From an uncultured Myxococcales bacterium (GTDB taxonomy: Bacteria > Myxococcota_A > Polyangia > Polyangiales > Polyangiaceae): a stretch of 19,762 nucleotides of DNA. A program made the translations under genes and the position numbers. Shown in pieces: positions 7,286-15,613 of the stretch. The stretch is from the NCBI GenBank assembly GCA_937998045.1, contig CALKVG010000745.1, forward strand, positions 1 through 19,762. Direction: 5' to 3'. Under the pieces are notes generated by a model. That model saw nothing but the letters and a program-made list of their open reading frames with translations, was not told the DNA's origin and did no database searches. Each line of letters begins with the position of its first letter. Position 1 is the stretch's first letter.

Positions 7286-8320
7286 ATGACGACGAAGGAC
7301 CACCGATGGCGAACGCTATTTCACGGCGACGGCCGCATCCTGCTGCTTGGATGCATTCTCGGTAGCGCAGGGACGGTCGGAGGCTGCTCCAACGCAGACA
7401 ACTCACCCGCCGGGAGCTGGTCTGCCGACGCGTCGGGTACGCAAGACACGTCTACCACACCGCCGCCGAACGAGGCGGGATCCAGTTCCGGCTCCGACTC
7501 GAGCGACGGCCCCGGACCCGTAGGATCGGGGGACGACGGCTCGCCCGCCAACGGTGCGGACGCGGCGGACGCCGCGAGCCCAGGAGACGCCGCTCCGGAG
7601 GCGGAAAGCGGTGCACAGTGCGTCACTTCGGGGACGGAGCTCTGCGACAGTTTCGAAAGCGGGCAGCTCGACAAAACGATCTGGAAGACGGTCTTGCTGG
7701 GACCTTCGCCGTCGGCCACGGTCGACAGCATGCACGCCCATACGGGCAAGTATGCGGCTCACTTGCAGGTCACTCCGGGGAACCAGAGCACCGCGCAAAT
7801 CACGGAGGGCGTGACGTTCCCCGCGACGAACGACACCTTCTACACCCGCATCTGGGCGTACTTCAGTCCCGCTGTCATGTGGCCCAGCAATCCGCCCGAT
7901 TTTCACACGGGGTTCATCATCGCGAGCGGCAAGAACGACCTCGGAACCGTCGATCTCGCGGTCGGGGCCAATTTGGATCCCAGCAGCAACGCGGGCCCGA
8001 TGCATTATCTCGGTTATTCGATCTATAACGGTCCGCCCAAAGACGAATTCGGCCCCCGCTCGCCCACTGCCGTCGTCACGCTGGCCTGGACGTGCATCGA
8101 GCTCCTGGAGAGTGGCCAGGGCGGAGTGAACGCCGTTCGGCGAATCTGGGTCGACGGGATGGAGCTCACGGAGCAGTACAATACTTTCAGCGGCCAGAAG
8201 CCGCCTGCGTTCGACACCGTCGCCATCGGCATCTGGGAATACCACCCCACGCCCAGTCTTTCGGACATGTGGGTCGACGACGTGCGCGTCAGCAGTCAGC
8301 AAATCGGCTGCGCCGACTGA
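7286..8320 (+). CDS. Lipoprotein with Ser/Gly/Asp linker and concanavalin-like (Cip1-like) domain
   Basis: The 344-residue protein begins with a lipoprotein signal: positive residues (KDHRWR), a hydrophobic run ILLLGCILGSAGTV, and a lipobox VGGC with Cys34. Residues 35-110 are a disordered, acidic Ser/Gly/Asp/Ala linker. The C-terminal 230 residues begin LCDSFESGQLDKTIWKT and contain FYTRIWAYFSP, WTCIELLES, RRIWVDGMEL and MWVDDVRVS. This layout resembles concanavalin A-like/Cip1-like carbohydrate-associated domains. It is therefore probably a surface lipoprotein that binds or acts on polysaccharide, but no catalytic pair can be assigned with confidence. The ATG at 7286 has GGAG 8 nt upstream. 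It is divergent from the methyltransferase and convergent with the mini-HDOD gene, with 26 nt between the stop codons. It does not belong to the flagellar operon. Confidence 0.82.
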   Translation: MTTKDHRWRTLFHGDGRILLLGCILGSAGTVGGCSNADNSPAGSWSADASGTQDTSTTPPPNEAGSSSGSDSSDGPGPVGSGDDGSPANGADAADAASPGDAAPEAESGAQCVTSGTELCDSFESGQLDKTIWKTVLLGPSPSATVDSMHAHTGKYAAHLQVTPGNQSTAQITEGVTFPATNDTFYTRIWAYFSPAVMWPSNPPDFHTGFIIASGKNDLGTVDLAVGANLDPSSNAGPMHYLGYSIYNGPPKDEFGPRSPTAVVTLAWTCIELLESGQGGVNAVRRIWVDGMELTEQYNTFSGQKPPAFDTVAIGIWEYHPTPSLSDMWVDDVRVSSQQIGCAD

Positions 8321-8346
8321 GGCAAATCGCGCGAAATGACTCGGCG

Positions 8347-8715
8347 CTAGCGCGTGGAGGAGTCGGCCGTGCTGTTCAGCGACACGATGTCCTCAAGGAG
8401 CTCGAAGAGAGTGCTCTCGAGCTGCCGATTGCCGAGGAGAGCGATCCGCTGCGCCAGGCTGGTGCCCTGAGCCTCCGCCGCTGCGTGCCGTCCCGGGTGC
8501 CTCTGCTCGAACTTGCGCAAGACGCGCGCCTTGAGCACCGGAATCCGTTCCACGTGGCGCGCGAGGACGTCGGCTCCGGCGCGCGGATCGTTGAACACGA
8601 GGAGTAGCGCCGAAATCTCGTCGATTCGTTTGAGGTCGGCAGGGCCCACCTCGCAAGGATCCGCCGCCGGCGCGACAGCAGGCCTGGGAAACGGTCGAGA
8701 GGCGTTGGAGTTCAT
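8347..8715 (-). CDS. Short HDOD-like protein, last gene of the flagellar operon
   Basis: This is a 122-residue, mostly helical protein. Residues about 28-110 resemble the first part of an HDOD domain: ALLLVFNDPRAGADVLARHV, then RIPVLKARVLRKF, then LAQRIALLGNRQLESTLFEL, matching the usual 'DP..LA..I..DP.L..RVL' and 'AI.LLG...L' blocks. A full HDOD domain is about 200 residues, so this is only the N-terminal half. HDOD proteins are non-catalytic HD-like regulators often tied to signalling and motility. The ATG at 8715 overlaps the flgF stop by 4 nt (ATGA), so translation is coupled to flgF. It ends the operon that begins at fliN. The gene is very likely real given the coupling and a sensible protein; the HDOD assignment is by eye and less certain. 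Confidence 0.7.
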   Translation of the reverse strand: MNSNASRPFPRPAVAPAADPCEVGPADLKRIDEISALLLVFNDPRAGADVLARHVERIPVLKARVLRKFEQRHPGRHAAAEAQGTSLAQRIALLGNRQLESTLFELLEDIVSLNSTADSSTR

Positions 8716-9443
8716 GGGGAGACGTTCGGAAGGGTGGTCGCCGCGGCGCGGTCGGCGTCGCGGAAGGCGTCAATCACTCGCTGGAAGGCCTCGAACGTGC
8801 GGCTCGCATCGACCAGCTCGGTCATCGAACCGACGACGTTCGCGTTCGATTCCTCGACCACGCCGACCTCGAGAGGGCCGCTGGCAGGGGAGGGCGTGCC
8901 CGCCGCCGGGGTCGGGGCGAGCAGCGCTCCGGACTCGTGCGTCAGGGCAGAGGGAGTGGAGAAACCGACGATCTTCAGGCGGCAGCGCAGCTCGTCCCCT
9001 TGCCAGAGCTGGCCCGACGAATCGACGCGGGCGCCGCCGGTCTCACCGGACAGCTTGATCGCCTTGCCGTCCTCCGCGAGTACGGCGTCTCCGTGGGCCG
9101 TGCGCAGAGAGCCGTCCGCCGAGACCGAGAGCGAAGCGGCGCGCGTGTAACGCTCGCCCGCGGTGTTGGATACCGCGAGGTACGAACCCTCCGGCAACGC
9201 GAAGTCCAGCGGACGCCCCGTCGCTCGCGTCGTTCCGCGGGTCGTATCGATCTGAGTCTGCACGAGGCTCGAGTAGTGCATCGCCGGCTCGTTCGCGCCC
9301 GCGCGCGCCAGCTCCTCGCGAAAGACCGGCCTCACGCGCTGATAGCCGTCGGTTCCGGCGTTTGCCAGGTTGGCCGCGGTCGCTTCCAGATTCGCGGCCT
9401 GGGCGATGGCCCCGCTCAGCGCGACATAAATGCCGTCCGCCAT
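8712..9443 (-). CDS. flgF: Flagellar basal-body rod protein FlgF
   Basis: FlgF is a proximal-rod subunit in the periplasm, exported by the flagellar gate. The 243-residue protein starts MADGIYVALSGAIAQAANLE, followed by ANLANAGTDGYQR (24-36), the conserved N-terminal rod/hook motif. A typical FlgF/FlgG core and a C-terminal helix end it (VEESNANVVGSMTELVDASR, then FEAFQRVIDAF). Length fits FlgF (about 250). The start at 9443 follows GGGAGG and comes 2 nt after the fliA stop; the longer frame upstream lies inside fliA and is not used. The short N-terminal motif IYVALSGA favours FlgF over FlgG, but the two are close paralogues. No flgG follows, unlike many related operons. Confidence 0.85.
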   Translation of the reverse strand: MADGIYVALSGAIAQAANLEATAANLANAGTDGYQRVRPVFREELARAGANEPAMHYSSLVQTQIDTTRGTTRATGRPLDFALPEGSYLAVSNTAGERYTRAASLSVSADGSLRTAHGDAVLAEDGKAIKLSGETGGARVDSSGQLWQGDELRCRLKIVGFSTPSALTHESGALLAPTPAAGTPSPASGPLEVGVVEESNANVVGSMTELVDASRTFEAFQRVIDAFRDADRAAATTLPNVSP

Positions 9444-9445
9444 GG

Positions 9446-10165
9446 CTACTCCCTCCCGACCGCGGCTCGCAGGCGATGAATCGCCTCGGTGTGCAGCTGC
9501 GAAACGCGCGACTCGCTCACGCCGAGCACCATTCCGATCTGCCGCAACGTGCACCCTTCCTGGTAGTAGAGCGCGAGTACGTGGGCGAGCTTCTCCGGCA
9601 GCCCTTCGATGGCGCTCACCACAGCGTCGCCCAGCCGTCGCTTTGCGATTTCGTCGTCGATGTTCTCCGCGTGCGTCGCGACGTCCAGGTTGTCGAGGTC
9701 GAGGAGCTCGAGGCGCGCCATTCCCGCGGCGCCAATCTTCTCGAGCAAGGTGCGGTACGCCCCGATCTCCAGTTCGAGCTCGCGCGCGATCTCCTCTTCT
9801 TGCGGCTCTCGCCCCAACTTCCCGGAGAGCGCGCGAATCGCGTGCGCCACCCGTCGAGAGGCTCGCCGGAGGTCGCGCGTGGTCGGGTCCAGGCTCCGCA
9901 GGTAGTCGAGCATCGCGCCGCGCACGCGGTAGAGCGCGTAGGCCTCAAACTCCTCGTTCGGCATCTTCGCGTCGCTGCGCTGGTATGCCTCCATCAGGCC
10001 GATCCATCCGTAGCCGACGAGATCGGCGACGGAGATGCTCGACGGAACGCGCCGCGCGAGGCGTATCGCGGTCCGCCGTACGAGAGGCTGAAACTTCTCG
10101 TACGCGTCCCGGTTTAGGGTCCGCTTAGCGCGTCCTTCTGCTTCGAGTACGGGGGCCAGACTCAT
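9446..10165 (-). CDS. fliA: Flagellar sigma factor FliA (sigma-28)
   Basis: FliA directs RNA polymerase to late flagellar genes such as flagellin. The 239-residue protein contains region 2 (AIRLARRVPSSISVADLVGY and WIGLMEAYQRSD, with FEAYALYRVRGAMLDYLR at about 73-90), region 3 (about 98-165) and region 4 with the helix-turn-helix YQEGCTLRQIGMVLGVSESR (201-220). There is no region 1.1, as expected for this class. The ATG at 10165 overlaps the flhF stop by 4 nt (ATGA), which fixes the start within a longer open frame. It is embedded in an export-gate operon, so its synthesis is tied to early flagellar assembly. No anti-sigma factor FlgM is visible in the window. Confidence 0.95.
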   Translation of the reverse strand: MSLAPVLEAEGRAKRTLNRDAYEKFQPLVRRTAIRLARRVPSSISVADLVGYGWIGLMEAYQRSDAKMPNEEFEAYALYRVRGAMLDYLRSLDPTTRDLRRASRRVAHAIRALSGKLGREPQEEEIARELELEIGAYRTLLEKIGAAGMARLELLDLDNLDVATHAENIDDEIAKRRLGDAVVSAIEGLPEKLAHVLALYYQEGCTLRQIGMVLGVSESRVSQLHTEAIHRLRAAVGRE

Positions 10166-11346
10166 GCCGCTGCGGCCTTTCCACCTGCGCGAGGAACCAG
10201 GTAATCGACGAGCCGGTCGGTCGTCGCGCTCGCCACGTCTTCCGGCACGCGGGGGCCGAAGCACGTGACGGAGATCGGCAGCTTCGTGGCCCAGAATGCG
10301 TGCACCACGCCGGCGGGGGCGTCGGTCTCGTCGAACTTGGTGATCGCGAGCGACGTCGGCGCGAGCATGCCGTAGCGCTTCGCCGCGTGCGCGGCGTCCG
10401 TCGCGCGGACCGACGCGGGCAAGCAGAGGAGGACGTGACGCGCGCGCGGCAGCGCGGTTCGCGCTCCGCCGGCGGTGACGAGCTCCATCTCGATCCCGTC
10501 CGCGGTGGGCGGACGGCCGGAGGTGTCGACGATGACGAAGTCAGTGCGGACCGCGTGCAGCGTCGACCGCAGCTCCTGTGCGTTCTTTGCGACCGCGAAG
10601 TCTGCGCCCATCAGGTTCGCGTACCGGGCGAGCTGCTCGACGGCGCCGACGCGGAACGTGTCGCACGCCACGAGCGTGACGGTGCGCCCGGTCATCCGCG
10701 CGTGCGCGGCGAGCTTGGCCGCGGTGGTCGTCTTGCCGACGCCGCTCGGGCCGGTCACCGCGACCATCGCCCGCTGGCTCTCCACGGGCCATGGCGTCGC
10801 CTTGAGCGAGTGCGAGAGGACGTCCCGGAGCGACTCCTGCGTCAGGTCGCGCCCTTTCAACGCGCGCGCGAGACTCGTCGTCGCGGGGCCCTCGATCCCC
10901 ATCGCGCGCAGCCGTGCAGCTGCCTTGTCGCCGCGTCCGGCCGAGGGCGTCATGCCCTCCATCAGCTCTCGCAACGCCGCGATCTCCTCGGCCAGCAGGG
11001 ACGAACCGTCCGCCTTCGCCAGCATCGCCTTGAGCGCGCGGATGTCGCCTTTGAGCTCCGCGCGCAGGGCGGAGACGTCCGCAGTCGGCGACGCGGGGCC
11101 GCCGTTCGCGCCGTACGCACCCGGGGCGAACGGAATCTTGCCCTTCGCGGGGGGGAGCGCGAGAGCCTCCTTCTCCATCGCGGCCGGTAGCGCCGCGACC
11201 TCGTAGTCGGACCCCGCGAAGATGCCGCCGAGGCCTCCGCGGCGGATCGCGCGCGTCGTGACGACGACGGCGTCCGCTCCGAGCTTCTCTTGAACGGCGC
11301 GCCGTGCCTGGGCCAGCGTTCGACCCCGAAAGACTTGGACGCTCAT
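10162..11346 (-). CDS. flhF: Flagellar biosynthesis GTPase FlhF
   Basis: FlhF is an SRP-family GTPase that marks the site, and helps set the number, of flagella at the membrane. The 394-residue protein starts MSVQVFRGRTLAQARRAVQE, the usual FlhF N-terminus, followed by a variable B region and a helical N domain. The NG domain shows G1 VTGPSGVGKTTTAAKL (197-212), the DTFRVGAVEQL block (229-239), G3 DTSGR (274-278), G4 TKFDET (336-341) and the closing GPRVPED (364-370). G3 has Ser where most SRP GTPases have Ala (DTAGR), a mild change. The ATG at 11346 follows flhA by 28 nt, one of only two non-overlapping junctions in the operon; GAGGAGG lies farther upstream than ideal. fliA follows with a 4-nt overlap, leaving no room for flhG. 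Confidence 0.94.
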   Translation of the reverse strand: MSVQVFRGRTLAQARRAVQEKLGADAVVVTTRAIRRGGLGGIFAGSDYEVAALPAAMEKEALALPPAKGKIPFAPGAYGANGGPASPTADVSALRAELKGDIRALKAMLAKADGSSLLAEEIAALRELMEGMTPSAGRGDKAAARLRAMGIEGPATTSLARALKGRDLTQESLRDVLSHSLKATPWPVESQRAMVAVTGPSGVGKTTTAAKLAAHARMTGRTVTLVACDTFRVGAVEQLARYANLMGADFAVAKNAQELRSTLHAVRTDFVIVDTSGRPPTADGIEMELVTAGGARTALPRARHVLLCLPASVRATDAAHAAKRYGMLAPTSLAITKFDETDAPAGVVHAFWATKLPISVTCFGPRVPEDVASATTDRLVDYLVPRAGGKAAAA

Positions 11347-11374
11347 GGTGGGTTTCTCTCGCCTCCTCGTTCGA

Positions 11375-13447
11375 TCAGTTCATCGAGAGTCGCTCGACGA
11401 CGCGAAGGGGCGCGTTCGGCTCCACCTCGCGGAAGGACGTCACGGTGATGGTGGGTAGTTTCCGTTCGAAAATCGCGCGGACGTACCGGCGAAGATCCGG
11501 CGGAGTCACGATGCAGGGCGTGGCGCCCGCGCCGATCTTGGCGAGCGCCCGCTCGGCGTTCGCCGTCACGTTGCGCAGGAGCTCGGGGTCGAGCGCGCCA
11601 CCGGTGCCGGCCGCGATGTCGCGCAGCGAGCGGCGGAGGACCTCCTCGAGCCGCGGGTCGAGCGTCATCGCCGCCACCGCGCCGTCAGGTCCGCGCAGAC
11701 GAGCGGTGATGTGCGGCGCCATGCGCTCGCGCACAAGTTCGGTGAGCTGCTCGGCATCTTTCGTCTGCGCCGAGAGCTCGGCGAGGGACTCGAGGATGGT
11801 GCGCGTGTCACGAATCGAGACGCCCTCCCGAACCAGGTTGCGCAGGACGCGGAGCACGTCTCCCAGCGGGAGCAAGTTTGGAACCACGTCATCGACGAGC
11901 TTCGGCGCCGTGCGCGCGAGCAGGTCCAGGAGGTGCTGAACCTCCTGTCGTCCGAGCAGCCGGTGAGCCTGGGTGCGAAGGAGCTCCCCGACGTGCGTGG
12001 CGATCGTCGTCGCGTGGTCGACGACGGTGTACCCGAGCGCCTCCGCGAGCTCCTTGTCGCGCGGCGCGATCCACACGGCGGGCATCCCGAACGTGGGATC
12101 CACGGTCTTCTCGCCGTCAACGGGCGGCGAAGCTCCGGTGGGATCGATGGCGAGGAGCCGGCCAGCCTTGCAATGTCCGGAGCCGATCTCGTTGCCCACG
12201 AGCATCACGCGATAGCCGCCGGGAGCGAGCTGCAGGTTGTCGCTGACGTGCACCGGCGGAATGACGATGCCGATCTCGCGGGCCATCTGTTGCCGCAGCA
12301 CCGCGACGCGCTCGAGCAGCGTTCCCCCGCGCGTGGCGTCGACGATCGACACCAGCTCGTACCCGACCTCCAGCGCGAGCAGGTCGAGCGACAGCGCCGC
12401 GTCGACCTCCTCGGCAGCCGTCTTCTTCTTGTCGACGGGCGCGCTCTGGGCGCTCGCCGCTGCAGTCGCCGCGGCCTCGGCTTTCGCGGATTTGCGCGCC
12501 AGGAGGAGCAGACCTCCGCCGAGCAGCCAGCACGGCAAGAGCGGCATGCCGGGCATCACGCCCAGCAGCGTCAAAATTCCGGCGGTGATGACGACCGGCC
12601 GACGCCTGGCGAGCAGCTGCTGCGCGAAAGCTCGCCCGATCTGGTCGCCTGTGGCGCTTCGTGTGACGACGATGCCCGAGGCAGCCGAGACGAGGAGGGC
12701 GGGCAGCTGGGAGGCGAGCGCGTCGCCGACGGTGAGAACGGAGAAGGTCTCGGCGGCCTTGCCGAGGTCCATGCCCCGCATGACGCCTAGAACCAGGCCG
12801 CCGGTCAGGTTGATGCCCGTGATGAGCAGCCCGGCCACGGCGTCGCCGTGCACGAACTTGCTCGCGCCGTCCATCGCGCCGTAGAAGTCGGCCTCGCGCT
12901 CGAGGGACTTGCGTCGTGCGCGCGCTTGCTCGCCGGTGACCTGCCCGGACTGCAGATCGGCGTCGATGGCCATCTGCTTGCCGGGCATCGCGTCCAAGGT
13001 GAAGCGGGCGGCCACCTCGGCGACGCGCCCGGCGCCTTTGGTCACGACGACGAAGTTGATGACCGTCAGGATGAGGAAGACGACGAGGCCGACCAGGACG
13101 TTGCCTTCGACGACGAATCGGCCGAAGGCCTCGACGACGGACCCTGCCGATCCCTGTCCCTCCCCGCCGTGCAGCAGGATGAGGCGGGTCGTGGCGACGT
13201 TCAGGCTCAATCGCAGTAGCGTCGCGATGAGGACGAACGCCGGAAACGCGCTGAACTCCAGCGCTTCTTCGATGAAGAGCGCGGTCAGAAAGACGCCCGT
13301 CGCAAGCGCGATCGACAGCGCGATGAGGAGGTCGAGCAGCTGCGGAGGCAGCGGCAGGACCATCATCAGAATGACGCCGATGATGCCCAGCGGCACCACC
13401 GCATCCCACTTGCGCGCCTTCGTCGCTACGGCCGCTTGTGCGCTCAC
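11375..13447 (-). CDS. flhA: Flagellar type III export protein FlhA
   Basis: FlhA forms the nonameric ring of the flagellar export gate; its membrane part is linked to proton flow and its cytoplasmic domain docks chaperone-cargo complexes. The 690-residue protein matches the family length. About eight membrane segments fall within residues 17-320, with the family signature RLSLNVATTR at 79-88 and the conserved cytoplasmic loop PGKQMAIDADLQSG (155-168) and GAMDGASKFVHGDA (190-203). A charged Ala/Lys linker (318-345) leads to the cytoplasmic domain (about 350-690). The start is a GTG at 13447 that overlaps the flhB stop (GTGA), so it is translationally coupled. No missing family element is apparent. 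Confidence 0.97.
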   Translation of the reverse strand: MSAQAAVATKARKWDAVVPLGIIGVILMMVLPLPPQLLDLLIALSIALATGVFLTALFIEEALEFSAFPAFVLIATLLRLSLNVATTRLILLHGGEGQGSAGSVVEAFGRFVVEGNVLVGLVVFLILTVINFVVVTKGAGRVAEVAARFTLDAMPGKQMAIDADLQSGQVTGEQARARRKSLEREADFYGAMDGASKFVHGDAVAGLLITGINLTGGLVLGVMRGMDLGKAAETFSVLTVGDALASQLPALLVSAASGIVVTRSATGDQIGRAFAQQLLARRRPVVITAGILTLLGVMPGMPLLPCWLLGGGLLLLARKSAKAEAAATAAASAQSAPVDKKKTAAEEVDAALSLDLLALEVGYELVSIVDATRGGTLLERVAVLRQQMAREIGIVIPPVHVSDNLQLAPGGYRVMLVGNEIGSGHCKAGRLLAIDPTGASPPVDGEKTVDPTFGMPAVWIAPRDKELAEALGYTVVDHATTIATHVGELLRTQAHRLLGRQEVQHLLDLLARTAPKLVDDVVPNLLPLGDVLRVLRNLVREGVSIRDTRTILESLAELSAQTKDAEQLTELVRERMAPHITARLRGPDGAVAAMTLDPRLEEVLRRSLRDIAAGTGGALDPELLRNVTANAERALAKIGAGATPCIVTPPDLRRYVRAIFERKLPTITVTSFREVEPNAPLRVVERLSMN

Positions 13448-14568
13448 CCTGGCCGATTACGCACGCCACGTGCCGGAGGCTGTGCCCCTATCCTGGACCT
13501 CGCAGAAGCTCCGGGCATCGGACGTCCACGCAGGCGGTAAACGAAGGCCAGAACGCGAGCGACCGCCGCGAAGTGCGCGAGGGGGATCGCCTGTCCGATT
13601 TGCACCTCGGCGTCGAGCGCGCGGGCAAGCGGGCGGTTCTCGAGGATGGGGACCCCGTGCTTGCGCGCCTCGGCGCGAATCCTCAACGCGTCGTCGTCGT
13701 GGCCTTTGGAGACGACCACGGGGGCAGGATCGCCGGGGTCGTATCGCAGAGCGACGGCGATGTGCGTTGGGTTCGTCACGACCACGTGCGCCTTCTTGAC
13801 GCTCTGGAGCGCGCGCTTGCGGGCGAGGGCGCGGGCGCGAGCCTTCGCCCGCCCCTTGACCTTCGGGTCGCCCTCCTGCCGGCGCATCTCCTCCATGAGC
13901 TCCTGCCGGGTCATCTTCATGTCCTGTTCGATGCGAAATCGGCTCTGCGCGTAATCGACGAGGGAGATCACGGCCAGGGCGCCGCCGGCCGCCATGATCA
14001 CGTGCAGCGCCGACGACAGGATCTTGCCGATGGAAAGCTCGATGGGCAGCCGAGCGAGCGATAGAAGCTCGCCGAGCTCGACGACCAGCGCTCGGTAGGC
14101 CACGTATCCCACCACTCCCACACGGAGCAGGCTCAGGACCATCTCGAAGCCGGCCTTCTGCGGCGAGAACATCTGTTTCAGGCGATCGATGGGATTGAAT
14201 CGCTCCGGCTTGAGCCCCACGGCCCCGAAGTCCACGCGTATGCCCGCCTGGACGAGGCACGCGACGACCGCCCCCGCGGCTCCCGCCACGAGGCAAGGCA
14301 GAGCGATCGCCGCCAGCGAGGTGATGCCGATCCGGAGCGCGTCGACCGGCTGGTCGCGGGCGAGCGCCTCGAGGTTGCCGTGCGACGCGACGAACAGTCC
14401 GGACGCCGTGCGGCCGATCGCCTCGCGCGAGCCGACGAGCACCCCGATGACGCACACCGCGGAAGCAAGCCCCGCGGCGTCGCGCGAGCGCGCGAAGCGT
14501 CCTTGCTTGCGGAACTCCTCCCGTCTTTGTGGGGTTGGGTCGAACTTTCTGTCGCCGTCGTCGCTCAT
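13444..14568 (-). CDS. flhB: Flagellar export switch protein FlhB
   Basis: FlhB switches export specificity from rod/hook to filament substrates by self-cleavage. The 374-residue protein begins with the usual DRKFDPTPQRREEFRKQG segment (6-23), has four membrane helices (about 32-205), and a basic linker (about 238-258). The self-cleavage site NPTH is intact at 266-269 within VVTNPTHIAVAL. After the conserved cytoplasmic domain (to about 345) there is a Pro/Arg-rich tail of about 30 residues, probably lineage-specific. The ATG at 14568 overlaps the fliR stop by 4 nt. The intact cleavage motif argues that the export apparatus is functional. Confidence 0.96.
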   Translation of the reverse strand: MSDDGDRKFDPTPQRREEFRKQGRFARSRDAAGLASAVCVIGVLVGSREAIGRTASGLFVASHGNLEALARDQPVDALRIGITSLAAIALPCLVAGAAGAVVACLVQAGIRVDFGAVGLKPERFNPIDRLKQMFSPQKAGFEMVLSLLRVGVVGYVAYRALVVELGELLSLARLPIELSIGKILSSALHVIMAAGGALAVISLVDYAQSRFRIEQDMKMTRQELMEEMRRQEGDPKVKGRAKARARALARKRALQSVKKAHVVVTNPTHIAVALRYDPGDPAPVVVSKGHDDDALRIRAEARKHGVPILENRPLARALDAEVQIGQAIPLAHFAAVARVLAFVYRLRGRPMPGASARSRIGAQPPARGVRNRPG

Positions 14569-15344
14569 CGGTGAATCGCCTCGAGAATCCCCTCCAGCGA
14601 GGGACCGAGCCGCCCGAAATGGGCTCCGAGACCGGCCGCGAGATCACCGAGGCACGCCATGAGCGTGAGCATCGTGGCCGCGACCAGAAGGCCGAAGCCG
14701 ACGCTGAAGATCTGCAGCGACGGCGCTGCGCGCGAGATCACGGCGAGCGCCAGGTGGACGATTAGGCCGACCGCGACGACGGGCATGGACAGGCGCACGC
14801 CCACGACGAAGGCGTCTGTCCCCAGGTCGACGATCGTCATCAGCGACGCATCGAATATCGAAGCGGTCCCTATAGGGACCGTCCGAAAGGAGTCGAGCAG
14901 CGCCGAAATGGCGACTCTGTGGGCGCCGACCCCGAGCGCCACCAGCATCGCCAGGAGCGTGATCGCGCGCCCGACCGGCGTCTCCTGGCTTTCGAGCGCA
15001 GGGTTGAAGAGAGACGGCGTGCCCATGCCGGTGGCGAGCCCAAGCATCGTGCCGAGGACCTCCGCCGCGGAGAAGACGAATCGGAAGGCCACGCCGATGA
15101 CGATCCCGCACGCGATTTCGATCGCGACGTCGCCCGCGAGCGGCAGGCCGAAAGGTGGGAGGCTGCGCTCGGGTCCGAGCGGCAAGGACGATGCGAGAAA
15201 CGACATCCCGATCGCGAGGCCCACGCGCTGCTTTGCCCCCACGCCCTGCCCGGGGAAAGGGGATACGACGACGAACCCTGCGATTCGACTGAGCACCAGC
15301 GCGAAATGCGTGGCGTCACCCAGCAGGGCCGACACGGCGTTCAT
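14565..15344 (-). CDS. fliR: Flagellar export gate protein FliR
   Basis: FliR joins FliP and FliQ in the helical core of the export gate. The 259-residue protein is of normal length and strongly hydrophobic, with about six membrane segments. It carries the family patterns RIAGFVVVSPFPG (20-32), EIACGIVIGVAFRF, GLATGMGTPSLFNP and QIFSVGFGLLV. The ATG at 15344 shares one base with the fliQ stop (TGATG). It lies in the standard fliP-fliQ-fliR-flhB-flhA order, and the FliA, FlhF and FliN neighbours identify the set as flagellar rather than an injectisome. Confidence 0.95.
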   Translation of the reverse strand: MNAVSALLGDATHFALVLSRIAGFVVVSPFPGQGVGAKQRVGLAIGMSFLASSLPLGPERSLPPFGLPLAGDVAIEIACGIVIGVAFRFVFSAAEVLGTMLGLATGMGTPSLFNPALESQETPVGRAITLLAMLVALGVGAHRVAISALLDSFRTVPIGTASIFDASLMTIVDLGTDAFVVGVRLSMPVVAVGLIVHLALAVISRAAPSLQIFSVGFGLLVAATMLTLMACLGDLAAGLGAHFGRLGPSLEGILEAIHR

Positions 15345-15613
15345 CAGCGGACGACCTGCGCGATTGCTCCGAAGGTGGCGTGGGTATAGTCGATCACGTA
15401 GGTCACGAGCTGGGGTCCCAGGAGCAGGCTCACGAGCGCCAGCGCTCCGACCTTCACCAGGAAGCCGATGCTCGGATCGTTGATCTGCGTCGCCGTCTGG
15501 ACGATTCCGACGAACACTCCGGCCACGAGCGCCGCTGCGAGCACCGGGCCGACTACGAGCAGCATCGTACGGAACATGTCCGACACCAACGTCGCGGCTT
15601 GATCGGGGTTCAT
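15344..15613 (-). CDS. fliQ: Flagellar export gate protein FliQ
   Basis: FliQ is a small export-gate subunit, four copies of which wrap the FliP-FliR core. The 89-residue protein has the two expected membrane hairpin helices, about 18-40 and 54-76, joined by the conserved loop QTATQINDPSIGFLVK (39-54). The length is exactly that of the family. Its ATG at 15613 overlaps the fliP stop by 4 nt and its stop overlaps the fliR start by 1 nt, so it is tightly coupled on both sides. Confidence 0.96.
   Translation of the reverse strand: MNPDQAATLVSDMFRTMLLVVGPVLAAALVAGVFVGIVQTATQINDPSIGFLVKVGALALVSLLLGPQLVTYVIDYTHATFGAIAQVVR

Noticed and set aside
5980..7365. Plus-strand open frame of 461 codons opposite the DUF1592-family and methyltransferase genes
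   Set aside because: Low-complexity Arg-rich translation with no recognisable motif; the minus-strand genes explain the region.
8344..8353. GCGCTAGCGC palindrome at the stop codon of the mini-HDOD gene
   Set aside because: Overlaps the stop codon, has no loop or U-run, and is too short for a terminator between the convergent genes.
12117..13469. Second minus-strand frame of 450 codons inside flhA
   Set aside because: An alternate frame of a highly conserved gene; composition is Arg/Ala-rich and it has no ribosome site or motif.
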